In this document: positions 52,436-60,869 of the stretch, one piece after another
Position numbering within the stretch: the first letter of the stretch is position 1
Layout of the letters: each line of letters starts with the position of its first letter
Source: JACVCJ01 sp052437175
GTDB taxonomy: Bacteria; Bacteroidota; Bacteroidia; CAIKAF01
DNA length: 64,000 bases
Assembly: GCA_052437175.1 (NCBI GenBank)
Contig: JBQVOK010000001.1
Coordinates: 186,001-250,000, forward strand
Reading direction: 5' to 3'
Position numbers and translations under genes: made by a program
The notes under the pieces: model-generated
Database searches by the model: none
Told to the model about the DNA's origin: nothing
Seen by the model: the letters and a program-made list of their open reading frames with translations, nothing else

Positions 52436-54967
52436 CTAAAGAGAATTGAAAAGATCAGTAGTATTTGCTAAAACTTCTACCGGTACTTCAATCATATTTC
52501 TCACTGTTGTATACAATTCAACATCCTGTGCAGGTGTATCCAGTGAAATAATCAATGAATAACGTGTTTGTTGTTTTACTTTTCCCAAATGCTTTCGCTC
52601 ACGCCACCAACCAATAACGGGATAAACCGCAATATGATTGCAAGTTGCCAATGCGGCTGCAGTTCCTTCCCAATAATCGGAATGTATTGACCCAGTGCTA
52701 CGGTTGTTAGTTCCTATTACCCAACGGTTACTGCCGGTATTTCCGTTTACTTCTTCGTTTTCTTCCCGTGCTGCAATATTTACACGCTTTCTGAAATCTT
52801 CTTCACTTTCGCCTACGTTGTTTACGTCAAATCGTAAACCGTGCGACTGATAGCGGTATTTATCTTTCCAACCGATTTCGCCTGCTCCGGGTTCTATGAA
52901 ATAGGAAAGCGTAATTTTCAGTTTCACGGGTGTTTCGCTCATTTGCAGTAACAAATCACTTGCCCACGGCAAATTAAAAAAATGAATTTCGTTGGTTTCG
53001 GTCGTACTACTTTCTTCTTTGAAATTGAACGGTTGAATGGTTTCTTGGGCTATATAGGTTAATGCACTTTCCTGACTATACAATGCGCGGTCTAAATCGG
53101 GAACTCCATAACCAAAGGTTCGCAATAAATTTCTATAACTTGCTCTGTTACCTTGCTGCACTTGCATTTGAGCAAGCATAGCCTGATGCCAGTTGGCAGA
53201 ATGAACCATTAGACCCCTAATTGTTTCTGGCCAGGCATTTGGATATTCATACGCAATTTTTGCAGCAAACCAAGATGCTTGTGCTGCCGCAGCACTTGTG
53301 GCGTTAATGGTGTCAAATGGTTTTATGTTGAATGACCTTGATGTGGATAGTAACTCCAAATCTTCGTGAGCTGTAACGCTGTTGTCGGGTGCTCTCAACA
53401 AGTTTCCGCCTTCAAAAACCACATCGGGTTTTACGGGCCACTTCCTTTGTTCCCAAGTTAAAGATGTGGAACTGTAAGGTGAAAGTTGTCCTTCATTGGC
53501 AACAGGTATATGATTTTGAAAATTCGGAGCAGTTATCTGAATTTTTTCGGTATATGCTCCCACAACCAGCGCATTCCATGCTTGGGCGGGATTTTGAACA
53601 GGTGAGGTTTCATTTGACTGTGGATAATTACGCCACATTTCCTCATCACGGATATTTCCTGCGGAAACAATTATCAAGCGATGATTCTCGCCTTCGCCAT
53701 AAGCCAAATTGTCTATTGCACCTGACCAAGAAGAAGGTCTGCCTTTGTCGGTATCTTCTTGTGAAGTAACAGACATACAATACACCAAAACCATATTGGG
53801 GTTTTGAATTTCGGCTCTTGCAACGCCTTGTATTGTTATATAACCCCATAGTTCCCGTGGCGTTTGTGCCTGATTTGGACGTGGCAAGATTTTTACAGAA
53901 CACAATTTATGCGTAATCGGAACAACATCTTGTGAAAGAAGCACTTGTTCCATTTGTCCGTAACCTGCAAGCCCCGCCATTAGTGTTCCGTGTCCTGCTC
54001 TCGGTTCATGGTCGTCTGTTCCCCAAGCATTGTCAACGGTTAGTGTATTTGCATCGTCAATCAGTGGTTTGAGTAATTGATGCCCATTGTTTACACCCGA
54101 ATCCAATAAGCAAACTTTCACATTGCTTTCAACCAGTTCAATTCTTTGCAACAAATTATCAGTCCATGCTTGTTGCTCAACGCTGCTTTCGTTTACCCAG
54201 AATCCTGCGGGCTCCTGTCCAGCTCTGAACTCTGCCAGCAAGTCGCTTTGCAGCATCAATTCGATTAACTGTTCACGATTTGCGTTTACAAGTAAAACGG
54301 CTCTTTCAGGAAAAATAATGCTGTTGTGTTTGTATGCTATTCCAATGTTGTCAAGAGTTGCAAAAAACTGTGCAATTTGTTCCTGCTCTTGGTTGTCTTT
54401 TGTATTCACATTCAGCCATGCTTCGATCCATTTGGCGACATCTGTTGGAATAAGTTGAGGTTTGTCAGTCCATAATCCTTCCAATAGAGCTATACTTACC
54501 TCTTCAATACTATTAACTAACCGTGCGTTTTTAGGTTGTCCCTTTGCCGTTTCTTCGTCTTGATATTTTTGGATTTTGGAAATGAAATGTCCTTCTTTCC
54601 CGTTGGGAACATATACGGTTGCTCTTATTTGTGCTTGGTTTTCACCAACAGGAATTTCTTTGATGTTAAGCAATCGAATGCCTTTTCTAAGGTCTTCCAG
54701 ACTTTTGGTAATCAAATCGTGGTCTGCCGAACTGGTAAACTGGATATACGTTCCTTCTCTGGTAGCAATTTGTTCTGCATTGCGTTGTTGTTGCAATTGC
54801 TCTTTTTGCTGCCAGATTGTGGCAAACTGTTGTAGCAATTTTTGACTTTGGGTTGCCCTGTCACGGGCTGGAATACGTGGTTGCGCACCCCTTGCTGAAG
54901 GTGATTTGTATTTTTCGCTCTCCACGTTTCCAATAAGAAAGAAGTGTTTGTGAGGGGTTGGTGACAT
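52436..54967 (-). CDS. ietS: IetS-like subtilisin-family serine protease
   Basis: 843 residues, no signal peptide, so cytoplasmic. A subtilase (S8) domain occupies about residues 280-620: Asp near 288 in VCLLDSGVNNGH, His near 325 in AGHGTLMAGLAG, and Ser near 556 in NATSAAAAQASW, an altered form of the usual G-T-S-x-A-x-P. The first 270 residues and the last 200 are family-specific. Paired with an AAA+ ATPase directly upstream (9-nt gap), it matches the ietAS system, first described as a plasmid toxin-antitoxin pair in Agrobacterium and later shown to be antiphage. The protease is the presumed toxic effector. Confidence 0.85.
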   Translation of the reverse strand: MSPTPHKHFFLIGNVESEKYKSPSARGAQPRIPARDRATQSQKLLQQFATIWQQKEQLQQQRNAEQIATREGTYIQFTSSADHDLITKSLEDLRKGIRLLNIKEIPVGENQAQIRATVYVPNGKEGHFISKIQKYQDEETAKGQPKNARLVNSIEEVSIALLEGLWTDKPQLIPTDVAKWIEAWLNVNTKDNQEQEQIAQFFATLDNIGIAYKHNSIIFPERAVLLVNANREQLIELMLQSDLLAEFRAGQEPAGFWVNESSVEQQAWTDNLLQRIELVESNVKVCLLDSGVNNGHQLLKPLIDDANTLTVDNAWGTDDHEPRAGHGTLMAGLAGYGQMEQVLLSQDVVPITHKLCSVKILPRPNQAQTPRELWGYITIQGVARAEIQNPNMVLVYCMSVTSQEDTDKGRPSSWSGAIDNLAYGEGENHRLIIVSAGNIRDEEMWRNYPQSNETSPVQNPAQAWNALVVGAYTEKIQITAPNFQNHIPVANEGQLSPYSSTSLTWEQRKWPVKPDVVFEGGNLLRAPDNSVTAHEDLELLSTSRSFNIKPFDTINATSAAAAQASWFAAKIAYEYPNAWPETIRGLMVHSANWHQAMLAQMQVQQGNRASYRNLLRTFGYGVPDLDRALYSQESALTYIAQETIQPFNFKEESSTTETNEIHFFNLPWASDLLLQMSETPVKLKITLSYFIEPGAGEIGWKDKYRYQSHGLRFDVNNVGESEEDFRKRVNIAAREENEEVNGNTGSNRWVIGTNNRSTGSIHSDYWEGTAAALATCNHIAVYPVIGWWRERKHLGKVKQQTRYSLIISLDTPAQDVELYTTVRNMIEVPVEVLANTTDLFNSL

Positions 54968-54976
54968 AGTGATTAA

Positions 54977-55930
54977 TTATTTATGGTATGCTGCGTTTCG
55001 GTCTTTAATGGCTTTTAGAATTAATTGATTATTCATTTGCTGCTTCTCATTTAGCACCGTTTCTTTAATGGCATCAATGCAGGCAAGCGATATTTCAGCA
55101 TGACTCAAGCCATTAATATTGGGCAGGAGCTCTTCAAAATTTATTCTTTTTCTGAAACGTGCAAGTCTGTTTTTCAGCAGGGCACGTTTCTCCTCTATGC
55201 TTGGTAGCTGATATAAAATCACATCGTCAAACCTGCGAAAAAGAGCCTGGTCTAAAAGTTCTTTATTATTGGTAATGGCAATAATAAGGCTATCAGAATT
55301 ATCCCGTTCAATAAATTGAAGAAAAGAGTTTAGGACTCTGCGCATTTCGCCTACGTCATTCTCTCTACTACGTTCACCGCCTATAGCATCAAATTCATCA
55401 AAAAGATAAATACCCTGTTTCTGCTCAATTAGATCAAATATTTGACGAAGCTTAGCACTGGTTTCTCCCATGAATTTTGTTACCATTTTATCCATTAAAA
55501 TGGTGTAAAGTGGTAAGTTCAGCTCGTTGGCAATAATCGAAGCAGTCAGGGTTTTTCCTGTTCCGGGGGGGCCTGAAAGTAAAATTTTCCTCCGATTTTC
55601 TAAGTCATGTTTGCGAAGTTTGTCTCGCTGTACAAACTCTGAAATAATCCGGTTGATTTTGGACCTTATGTCTTCAGAAGCAATTATGTCTGAAAGATTG
55701 ACAGCAGGTACATTTTCCTGTATTAATCCTTGTAAATCAGGAGTGAATATTTTTGTTTTATGTTTTGCTTCTTTTGCTTTGTCTATTATGCTCTTAATAT
55801 CATTTGCTACTAAGGTGTGTCCTAATTTAGCTTCATGGGCTGCAATTTGTAGGGCAACGGTAGTAAAGCGTTCCGGCTCATTATTATAGTGAGCCTTAAT
55901 TAATGAAATTATATAATCAGCTTTTGCCAT
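54977..55930 (-). CDS. ietA: IetA-like AAA+ ATPase
   Basis: 317 residues. The AAA+ core is complete: Walker A GPPGTGKT (120-127), Walker B IYLFDEFDAIGG (DEFD at 178-181), sensor 1 near N221, and Arg fingers R232-R233 (LFRRFDD). The first 100 residues are a family-specific helical region. It is thought to restrain or direct the neighbouring protease until infection. Composition is A+T-richer than the housekeeping genes. An XRE-type regulator lies 38 nt upstream. Confidence 0.87.
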   Translation of the reverse strand: MAKADYIISLIKAHYNNEPERFTTVALQIAAHEAKLGHTLVANDIKSIIDKAKEAKHKTKIFTPDLQGLIQENVPAVNLSDIIASEDIRSKINRIISEFVQRDKLRKHDLENRRKILLSGPPGTGKTLTASIIANELNLPLYTILMDKMVTKFMGETSAKLRQIFDLIEQKQGIYLFDEFDAIGGERSRENDVGEMRRVLNSFLQFIERDNSDSLIIAITNNKELLDQALFRRFDDVILYQLPSIEEKRALLKNRLARFRKRINFEELLPNINGLSHAEISLACIDAIKETVLNEKQQMNNQLILKAIKDRNAAYHK

Positions 55931-55968
55931 TCAAATCTTGGGGGTTACACTATTCGTGTGCTATTTTA

Positions 55969-56385
55969 TTATCTATTGATTAACATCTCTAACCGTTGGA
56001 GCATCTCATCCTTTTCCTTCAACATGCGCTCATACAGTGCAATCTTTTCGTCATACAGGCTGAGGATTTTATTCTCATACAGCTCTATGATCTTTTCCAA
56101 TGGATTGAATTGGTTCTGAACAGAATTATCGTGAAAGTTGTTATTGATATTATGAATGGCCTGTTCCGCGTCAAAGTTTTGTATGGCTTCCATGGGCAGT
56201 TTCAATACAGTCGCTATCTGCTTTAGGATATTGTCCTCAATGGTTTCGCGCTGTTCCAGCAGGCTTATTTTCTGTTGATTCCAGTCCTCGCCCAGTTCCC
56301 AGGCAAGGGCGTCCTGCTTCATGCCCAGCATCTCGCGGAAGCGTTTAATATTGCGGCCCTGGTGTATTTTAGTGCTGTTACGCAT
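55969..56385 (-). CDS. XRE-type HTH regulator with coiled coil
   Basis: 138 residues. A helix-turn-helix domain at about residues 10-65 (IKRFREMLGMKQDALAWELGEDWNQQKISLLEQ) is followed by a linker and a coiled coil (about 93-136, KIIELYENKILSLYDEKIALYERMLKEKDEML) that probably drives oligomerisation. Such proteins are common in Bacteroidota. Its place directly before ietA suggests it controls the defence operon. Two direct repeats TTATGGTAAA overlap its start and could be its own operator. Confidence 0.82.
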   Translation of the reverse strand: MRNSTKIHQGRNIKRFREMLGMKQDALAWELGEDWNQQKISLLEQRETIEDNILKQIATVLKLPMEAIQNFDAEQAIHNINNNFHDNSVQNQFNPLEKIIELYENKILSLYDEKIALYERMLKEKDEMLQRLEMLINR

Positions 56386-56406
56386 TATGGTAAAATTTAT
56401 GGTAAA
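56385..56406 (-). promoter_or_regulatory. Direct repeats at the XRE gene start
   Basis: TTATGGTAAA at 56385-56394 and again at 56397-56406 (12-bp period), beginning at the start codon. A possible operator for the HTH protein. Confidence 0.4.
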
Positions 56407-56528
56407 GGTATGCTTTTTAAGGGTATTGCAATATAGGTGTTTTATGATAAAATACAGGTAAAAAACGGATGAACCTACTGGAAAATTTCAAGTAGGATAT
56501 ATGTATTTGAATGGGTAAAAACATAAAG

Positions 56529-56562
56529 AAAAGCGCCCTCCCGGCAAGGAAGAGCGCTTTCG
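56529..56562 (-). terminator. Terminator of the 167-residue unknown gene
   Basis: Read leftward, GAAAGCGCTCTTCC-TTGC-CGGGAGGGCGCTTTTC forms a stem of about 13 pairs with mismatches. The T-run is short (TTTT). Confidence 0.6.
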
Positions 56563-56597
56563 TTACTCTATGCGCACTTTAGTAAAATAGTTACCGG

Positions 56598-57101
56598 CTA
56601 CCCGCCATCGGCTTCTGTGCCGGGTGTCTGGTCTTTTTTGCGGCGCAGGCCCGTGCTGGGGAACAGCCGTCGGATGTCTTCCATTTTAACGTCGTAACCC
56701 GGAGCTTCGGTGCCGGCCATGTAGCGGGTGTACTGGTAGTCGTTCAGGGCGGTCTTGTACACGTCGTGGTCGTGCAGGATCTTGCAGTCAGACGTCATGT
56801 CCAGCAGGTTGCGTATGCGGCTGAGCAGTTCTTCCAGGAAATTGCGGTCCGTGAAATCGGCCTCGAATTCGTTCCAGTCGATCTGCGGACTACTCAGCGC
56901 AGGCTGCTGCTGCCGGTAATCGCGTACCTTGTGTACTACCAGTTTGTTCTGTTCGTTGATGCTACCGTATTCCTGGCGTTCCGCGGGACTCAGGTTACGG
57001 GTTTTGGGGGAGATGGCATTGTGCAGAGAGTCGAGCAGGGTGCGGATCGTGTTCATATCAGCCGGACTGAAATGCTGATCCGTTAAATTGTTTATGGGCA
57101 T
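56598..57101 (-). CDS. Unknown helical protein, intact paralog of the gene at 10486
   Basis: 167 residues, soluble, mostly helical, no known domain. Conserved blocks shared with the frameshifted copy: FSPADMNTIRTLLDSLH, LSPAERQEYGSINEQNKLVVHKVRDY, WNEFEADFTDRNFLEELL and YDVKMEDIRRLF. The C-terminus is basic then polar. It has its own terminator, a 12-bp palindrome upstream (57146-57157) and a GGGTATA-rich region farther upstream, as the copy at 10486 also has. Function unknown. Confidence 0.7.
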   Translation of the reverse strand: MPINNLTDQHFSPADMNTIRTLLDSLHNAISPKTRNLSPAERQEYGSINEQNKLVVHKVRDYRQQQPALSSPQIDWNEFEADFTDRNFLEELLSRIRNLLDMTSDCKILHDHDVYKTALNDYQYTRYMAGTEAPGYDVKMEDIRRLFPSTGLRRKKDQTPGTEADGG

Positions 57102-57843
57102 AGCAAAACTGTGTTATTTGGTTATTAAATTGAAAAAATGCTATGCACAGCGCTGTGACTATATCCTATACACGCAAAAAAAGACAGTTTCGTATATAGA
57201 GACCGGCCCTGTTTTCTAAAAAAATACTTAAATTTTAGTTTATATCTACTTAAATAGCTGTAGAACATAGGTTTAATGAGTTTGGAAACGGTGTGCTTTT
57301 TCTGCGGAAATGGCCGTACATACGGCTACAAATGGGTATAAGCGGTAGGGTAAATGGGTGCAGCTGGTTGCGGAGATAGTGCAGCCGGCAGGCAGAATGG
57401 GTATAGCCGGTAGCTGAGGTAGTGCAGTTGCTAAGGGCAGGTGGTGTACCGGGTCCCCAACGTAGTACAGCCGCTTATGAGTCTGCTACAGCCGGTATAA
57501 GAACCGGGTATAGACACTATACCCACTGGGTACAGCCAATTTAGATATTCCATACAGATAGTAGAGGGAATATTTGCAGGGGATGCAAAGGTTGTGTGCA
57601 GACAGGTTTCTGAATGGCTACAGGGGCTATGTGCTATGTATGTACACAGGTTAGGGTATGGTTATAGGGACTCCGGGGTTCCGGCAGGATACCTGCGAAC
57701 AGGCATACAGGCAGTCCGTGCCGGAAAAGAACAGGAAATGCATCACCCTGTACCGGAGTTTAGTGCAGGCGCTGAAAGCTTTAGTAAGAGGTATATAATG
57801 TTCAGCCATACTATGAAATACCCGGCGGGGCGGCATAAGCGGT
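57102..57843. repeat. Intergenic region with GGGTATA dyads and AGCCGGTA repeats
   Basis: About 740 bp with no convincing gene (a 84-codon open frame at 57594-57848 lacks a start context). CACAGCGCTGTG at 57146-57157 is a perfect palindrome. AATTTTAGTT at 57231-57240 is the complement of the box at 10361-10370. From 57330 to 57540 degenerate words GGGTATAGCCGGTA and GTGCAGCCGG recur, including the perfect dyad GGGTATAG-ACA-CTATACCC at 57506-57524. Confidence 0.55.
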
Positions 57844-57898
57844 TTTGATGCGTGCTGCGTTTGAAATAAATTTGCAAAATAGTTTCCTTTTGTGAAAC
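57844..57898 (+). promoter_or_regulatory. higBA promoter and operator-like dyad
   Basis: TTTG (57844-57847), 19 bp, TAAATTTG (57867-57874) matches the Bacteroidota promoter consensus exactly. The inverted repeat GTTTC-CTTTTGT-GAAAC (57882-57898) lies at the predicted transcription start, where the HigA antitoxin could repress. Confidence 0.65.
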
Positions 57899-57923
57899 AT
57901 TTTACCCGCTCAAACGTTATAGT

Positions 57924-58280
57924 ATGCAGGTACGATTGTTCTTGAGCGCTACCATTGAAGATTTTGTGCGCGACCATGCCAACGCGAAAGTACATTTCCG
58001 CAATTTTTTGACTGCCATCCGTTATGCAGACTGGCATACGCCGGCAGATATTCCCCGGAGCATACGGGCTAACCTGCTGGGTAACGGTTCCGACAGAGTG
58101 GTGTTCGATATCGGGGGCAACGGCCGTAATGCCTTCCGCATGATATGCAGTTATAAATTCGGTTGTCCCTACCGTAAAAGCAATACCGAAAAAGTGCAGC
58201 TGTACGTGAACCGGATCGGCACGCACGAAGTATACAATATGCTCAGCGAAGAACAAAAGCGTACGATTACCGACTATTAA
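57924..58280 (+). CDS. higB: HigB-family mRNA interferase toxin
   Basis: 118 residues. The pattern SIRANLLGNGSDRVVFDIGGNGRNAFRMIC followed by QLYVNRIGTHEVYNML is that of HigB toxins with the RelE fold, which cut mRNA on the ribosome. The next gene, 11 nt downstream, encodes a HigA-type antitoxin; toxin-first order is normal for higBA. It has its own consensus promoter. Confidence 0.88.
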   Translation: MQVRLFLSATIEDFVRDHANAKVHFRNFLTAIRYADWHTPADIPRSIRANLLGNGSDRVVFDIGGNGRNAFRMICSYKFGCPYRKSNTEKVQLYVNRIGTHEVYNMLSEEQKRTITDY

Positions 58281-58291
58281 AACGCATTGCC

Positions 58292-58699
58292 ATGAACAAC
58301 ATTAAAGTAATAAAAAGCAAACCGCAATACCTGGCCTACAACCGGCAGCTGCGCAAACTCTGGGAAGATCCTTCGCCGGAGAACGAGGACGAGCGCGAAC
58401 TGCTGGAGGTACTTATCCGTGTGTGGGAGCAGGAGCATCTGCCGCATGAAGACAGCGACCCCATAGAGCTGCTGAAGTTCCTGATGGAAAACCACGAGCT
58501 GGACCGCAGCCGCATGATGGAAATTATGGAGGTGAACAAGGCCACGCTCAGCAAGATACTGAACTACAAAAAAGGGCTTTCCAAGAATGTGATCCGGCGT
58601 CTTTCGGAACACTTCAACATTTCGCAGGAGGCCTTTAATCGTCCTTATCTATTGCAGCCGGATACCGATACCTCCGCTCCGAAAGCAGAAACTGTGTAA
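58292..58699 (+). CDS. higA: HigA-family HTH antitoxin
   Basis: 135 residues. C-terminal XRE helix-turn-helix (LKFLMENHELDRSRMMEIMEVNKATLSKILNYKKGLSKNVIRRLSEHF, about residues 65-115) with an N-terminal acidic segment (PENEDERELLEVL) typical of HigA. It neutralises HigB and probably represses the operon through the dyad at 57882-57898. Confidence 0.88.
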   Translation: MNNIKVIKSKPQYLAYNRQLRKLWEDPSPENEDERELLEVLIRVWEQEHLPHEDSDPIELLKFLMENHELDRSRMMEIMEVNKATLSKILNYKKGLSKNVIRRLSEHFNISQEAFNRPYLLQPDTDTSAPKAETV

Positions 58700-58710
58700 A
58701 TTTGTATACT

Positions 58711-59067
58711 ATGCTCAACGCGATACATCCCAAACTACCGATGCGCAACAAAGCCGCCACGCGCACTTTTTACATAGACGGACTGGGTTTTGAACCAACC
58801 GGCCCGGTGGATTACGACGGCTACCTGATGCTGCGTAAAGACAACATCGAAATACACTTTTTTGAATTCCGGGAGCTGGACCCGCTGCAGAACTACGGAC
58901 AGGTGTACATACGCACCGCGGAGATCGAAAAACTGTATCAGCAGGCCCTGGACAAAGGTCTGAACATGCCCGCCGCCGGTCAGCTGCAAACCAAACCCTG
59001 GGGACAAAAAGAGTTTTCCCTGCTGGATCCCGATCACAACCTGCTTACCTTCGGGCAGAGCCTGTAA
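58711..59067 (+). CDS. VOC-family protein (bleomycin-resistance/glyoxalase-like)
   Basis: 118 residues from the ATG at 58711, 11 nt after higA; a TTG at 58702 is in frame but less likely. One beta-alpha-beta-beta-beta VOC module pair: LPMRNKAATRTFYIDGLGFEP ... YLMLRKDNIEIHFFEF ... YIRTAEIEKLYQQAL ... WGQKEFSLLDPDHNLLTFGQ. This arrangement is that of drug-binding bleomycin-resistance-like dimers; substrate not known. May be read from the higBA transcript. Confidence 0.85.
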   Translation: MLNAIHPKLPMRNKAATRTFYIDGLGFEPTGPVDYDGYLMLRKDNIEIHFFEFRELDPLQNYGQVYIRTAEIEKLYQQALDKGLNMPAAGQLQTKPWGQKEFSLLDPDHNLLTFGQSL

Positions 59068-59143
59068 TGTTCACAGGCGATAGCGAATGACCCATAGCCC
59101 GGTTCCTGGGAGCATGGGGTATTCTTTTTTGTTAAAATCAATC

Positions 59144-59180
59144 ATTATTTATTGTTATTCGATAAATAATTGTTCCTTTG
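59144..59180 (+). promoter_or_regulatory. Promoter and operator-like dyad of the DUF2975/HTH pair
   Basis: ATTATTTAT (59144-59152) and ATAAATAAT (59162-59170) form a perfect 9-bp inverted repeat around TGTTATTCG. It overlaps the presumed -33 region of a promoter whose -7 box is TTCCTTTG (59173-59180). The HTH protein encoded two genes on is the natural candidate for binding. Confidence 0.5.
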
Positions 59181-59207
59181 CAATCATAACCTTAAAATGA
59201 ATTGACA

Positions 59208-59750
59208 ATGGAAATCAAGATCAGTACCCGGCAGACGCTTCGCTTGCTGAACATTATTGCCTGGTATCTTTTTATCGGTATGTGCATTGAAGCAGGCAGT
59301 TTTTTCTTTAATGCATTCTATACAATAGCTATAAACCCTGAGGCAGCCGGTTACTTTCGCCTGGCCGAGCTTTATGCATACGATCAGGGTTATTTCCTGG
59401 TGCAGGTTTTGCTGGTAAGCATACCCGCTGTGCTGAAGGCCCTGCTGTTCTTCCTGATCGTAAAAATACTGATGGGCAAGAAGCTGAATGTGGCCCAGCC
59501 CTTCAACAGGGAAATGGGACGCTTTTTGCGGAATGCTTCCTGGATATCGCTGGGCATAGGTGCGTTCTCTTTCTGGGCAGGAACGTACAGGCTATGGCTG
59601 CAGCAAAAAGGTATACCCATACCCGATGTGGAAAAGCTGAATATAGACGGCGCAAGTGTATGGCTGTTCATGGGCGTTATTCTCCTTATCATTGCCCAGC
59701 TGTTTAAACGCGGCATTGAAATACAGTCCGAAAACGAATTAACGATATAA
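59208..59750 (+). CDS. DUF2975 membrane protein
   Basis: 180 residues from the ATG at 59208. Four membrane helices (about residues 14-34, 62-88, 106-126 and 148-166), with VAQPFNREMGRFLRNASW between helices two and three, identify DUF2975. These proteins are nearly always followed by a small YozG-like HTH regulator, as here (4-nt gap). The biochemical role of the pair is unknown. Confidence 0.85.
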   Translation: MEIKISTRQTLRLLNIIAWYLFIGMCIEAGSFFFNAFYTIAINPEAAGYFRLAELYAYDQGYFLVQVLLVSIPAVLKALLFFLIVKILMGKKLNVAQPFNREMGRFLRNASWISLGIGAFSFWAGTYRLWLQQKGIPIPDVEKLNIDGASVWLFMGVILLIIAQLFKRGIEIQSENELTI

Positions 59751-59754
59751 GCCT

Positions 59755-59964
59755 ATGCCGATCATTGTAAACCTGGACGTAATGATGGCCCGGCGTAAAA
59801 TATCGCTGAATGAACTGTCAGAGAAAGTAGACATCACGCTCTCGAACCTTTCCATCCTGAAAACGGGCAAGGCCAAAGCCATACGCTTCAGCACGCTGGA
59901 GGCGATATGCAAAGCCCTGGACTGCCAGCCGGGGGATATACTGGAGTTTAGAAAGGATAGCTGA
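59755..59964 (+). CDS. Small Cro/CI-type HTH regulator (YozG-like)
   Basis: 69 residues, essentially one helix-turn-helix domain (MARRKISLNELSEKVDITLSNLSILKTGKAKAIRFSTLEAICKALDCQPGDIL). Partner of DUF2975; probably autoregulates at the dyad 59144-59170. The stop codon lies in AGCTGA at the edge of AGCT-rich repeat sequence. Confidence 0.9.
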   Translation: MPIIVNLDVMMARRKISLNELSEKVDITLSNLSILKTGKAKAIRFSTLEAICKALDCQPGDILEFRKDS

Positions 59965-59997
59965 AGGCTATGAGCTGGTAGCTATTAGCTTTTTTTC
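59965..59997. repeat. Short AGCTATTAGCTT repeat segment
   Basis: GGCTATGAGCTGGTAGCTATTAGCTTT between the HTH gene and the map promoter resembles the arrays at 1275-1805 and 60865-61226. Confidence 0.5.
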
Positions 59998-59999
59998 AG

Positions 60000-60007
60000 T
60001 ACTTTTG
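60000..60007 (+). promoter_or_regulatory. Probable -7 box of map
   Basis: TACTTTTG is an exact TAnnTTTG match 44 bp before the map ATG. No strong -33 TTTG is visible at the usual distance, only a T-run. Confidence 0.5.
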
Positions 60008-60050
60008 CCCTGGCAAACCGCGCTGCTGCGCCTTGCCGGAAGGAGAAAAA

Positions 60051-60869
60051 ATGATCCATTTAAAGACCAGAGAAGAAATAGAGCTCATGTACCAGTCGGC
60101 ACAGCTGGTGTCGAAGACACTGGGGATGGTGGCGCGGGAGATCAAACCCGGCGTTAGCACCCTGCAGCTGGATACCATGGCCGAAGAATTTATACGCGAC
60201 CACGGCGGAATACCGGCTTTTAAAGGCATGTACGGTTTCCCGAAAACACTGTGTATGTCGCCCAATGAACAGGTGGTGCACGGCATCCCCAATAATACCC
60301 CGCTGAAAGACGGCGACGTGATCTCCGTAGACTGCGGCGTACTCATGAACGGCTACTACGGCGACCATGCCTATTCCTTTGAAGTGGGCGAAGTGGCCCC
60401 CGAAACCCGCAAACTGCTGCAGGTGACCAAAGAAAGCCTGTACAAAGGCATTGCGCAGTGTGTAAAAGGTAACCGTATCGAGGACATCAGTTATGCTATA
60501 CAGTCGTATTGCGAAGAGCATGGCTATGGCATTGTGCGTGAACTGGTGGGCCACGGCCTCGGTAAAAAGATGCACGAAGACCCGCAGGTACCCAATTACG
60601 GTAAACGCGGCCGGGGTAAAGTAATTGCCGAAGGACTCACCATTGCCATTGAACCCATGGTGAACATGGGCACGGGCGAAGTAAAATTCCATAAGGATGG
60701 CTGGACGGTGACCACCAAAGACAACAAGCCCTCCGCCCATTTTGAGCACGATGTGGCTGTGATCAACGGCAAACCCGTGCTGCTTTCCACGTTTAAGTAC
60801 GTATACGAGGCCCTGGGCATTGAAAGCGACGAAGAAGAACCGTTTTTGTATAATGAAGTTAGCTTATAG
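60051..60869 (+). CDS. map: Type I methionine aminopeptidase
   Basis: 272 residues from the ATG at 60051, which has AGGAG six bases upstream; the frame extends six codons farther but without a ribosome-binding site. It removes the initiator methionine from nascent proteins. Metal ligands are in place: the two Asp in SVDCGVLMNGYYGDHAY, His in GHGLGKKMHEDP, Glu in AIEPMV and Glu in HFEHDVAV. The stop codon is written in repeat-like sequence (GTTAGCTTATAG). Confidence 0.95.
   Translation: MIHLKTREEIELMYQSAQLVSKTLGMVAREIKPGVSTLQLDTMAEEFIRDHGGIPAFKGMYGFPKTLCMSPNEQVVHGIPNNTPLKDGDVISVDCGVLMNGYYGDHAYSFEVGEVAPETRKLLQVTKESLYKGIAQCVKGNRIEDISYAIQSYCEEHGYGIVRELVGHGLGKKMHEDPQVPNYGKRGRGKVIAEGLTIAIEPMVNMGTGEVKFHKDGWTVTTKDNKPSAHFEHDVAVINGKPVLLSTFKYVYEALGIESDEEEPFLYNEVSL

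Noticed and set aside
57594..57848. 84-codon rightward open frame before higBA
   Set aside because: No ribosome-binding site, no recognisable protein pattern, and its end overlaps the higBA promoter box.
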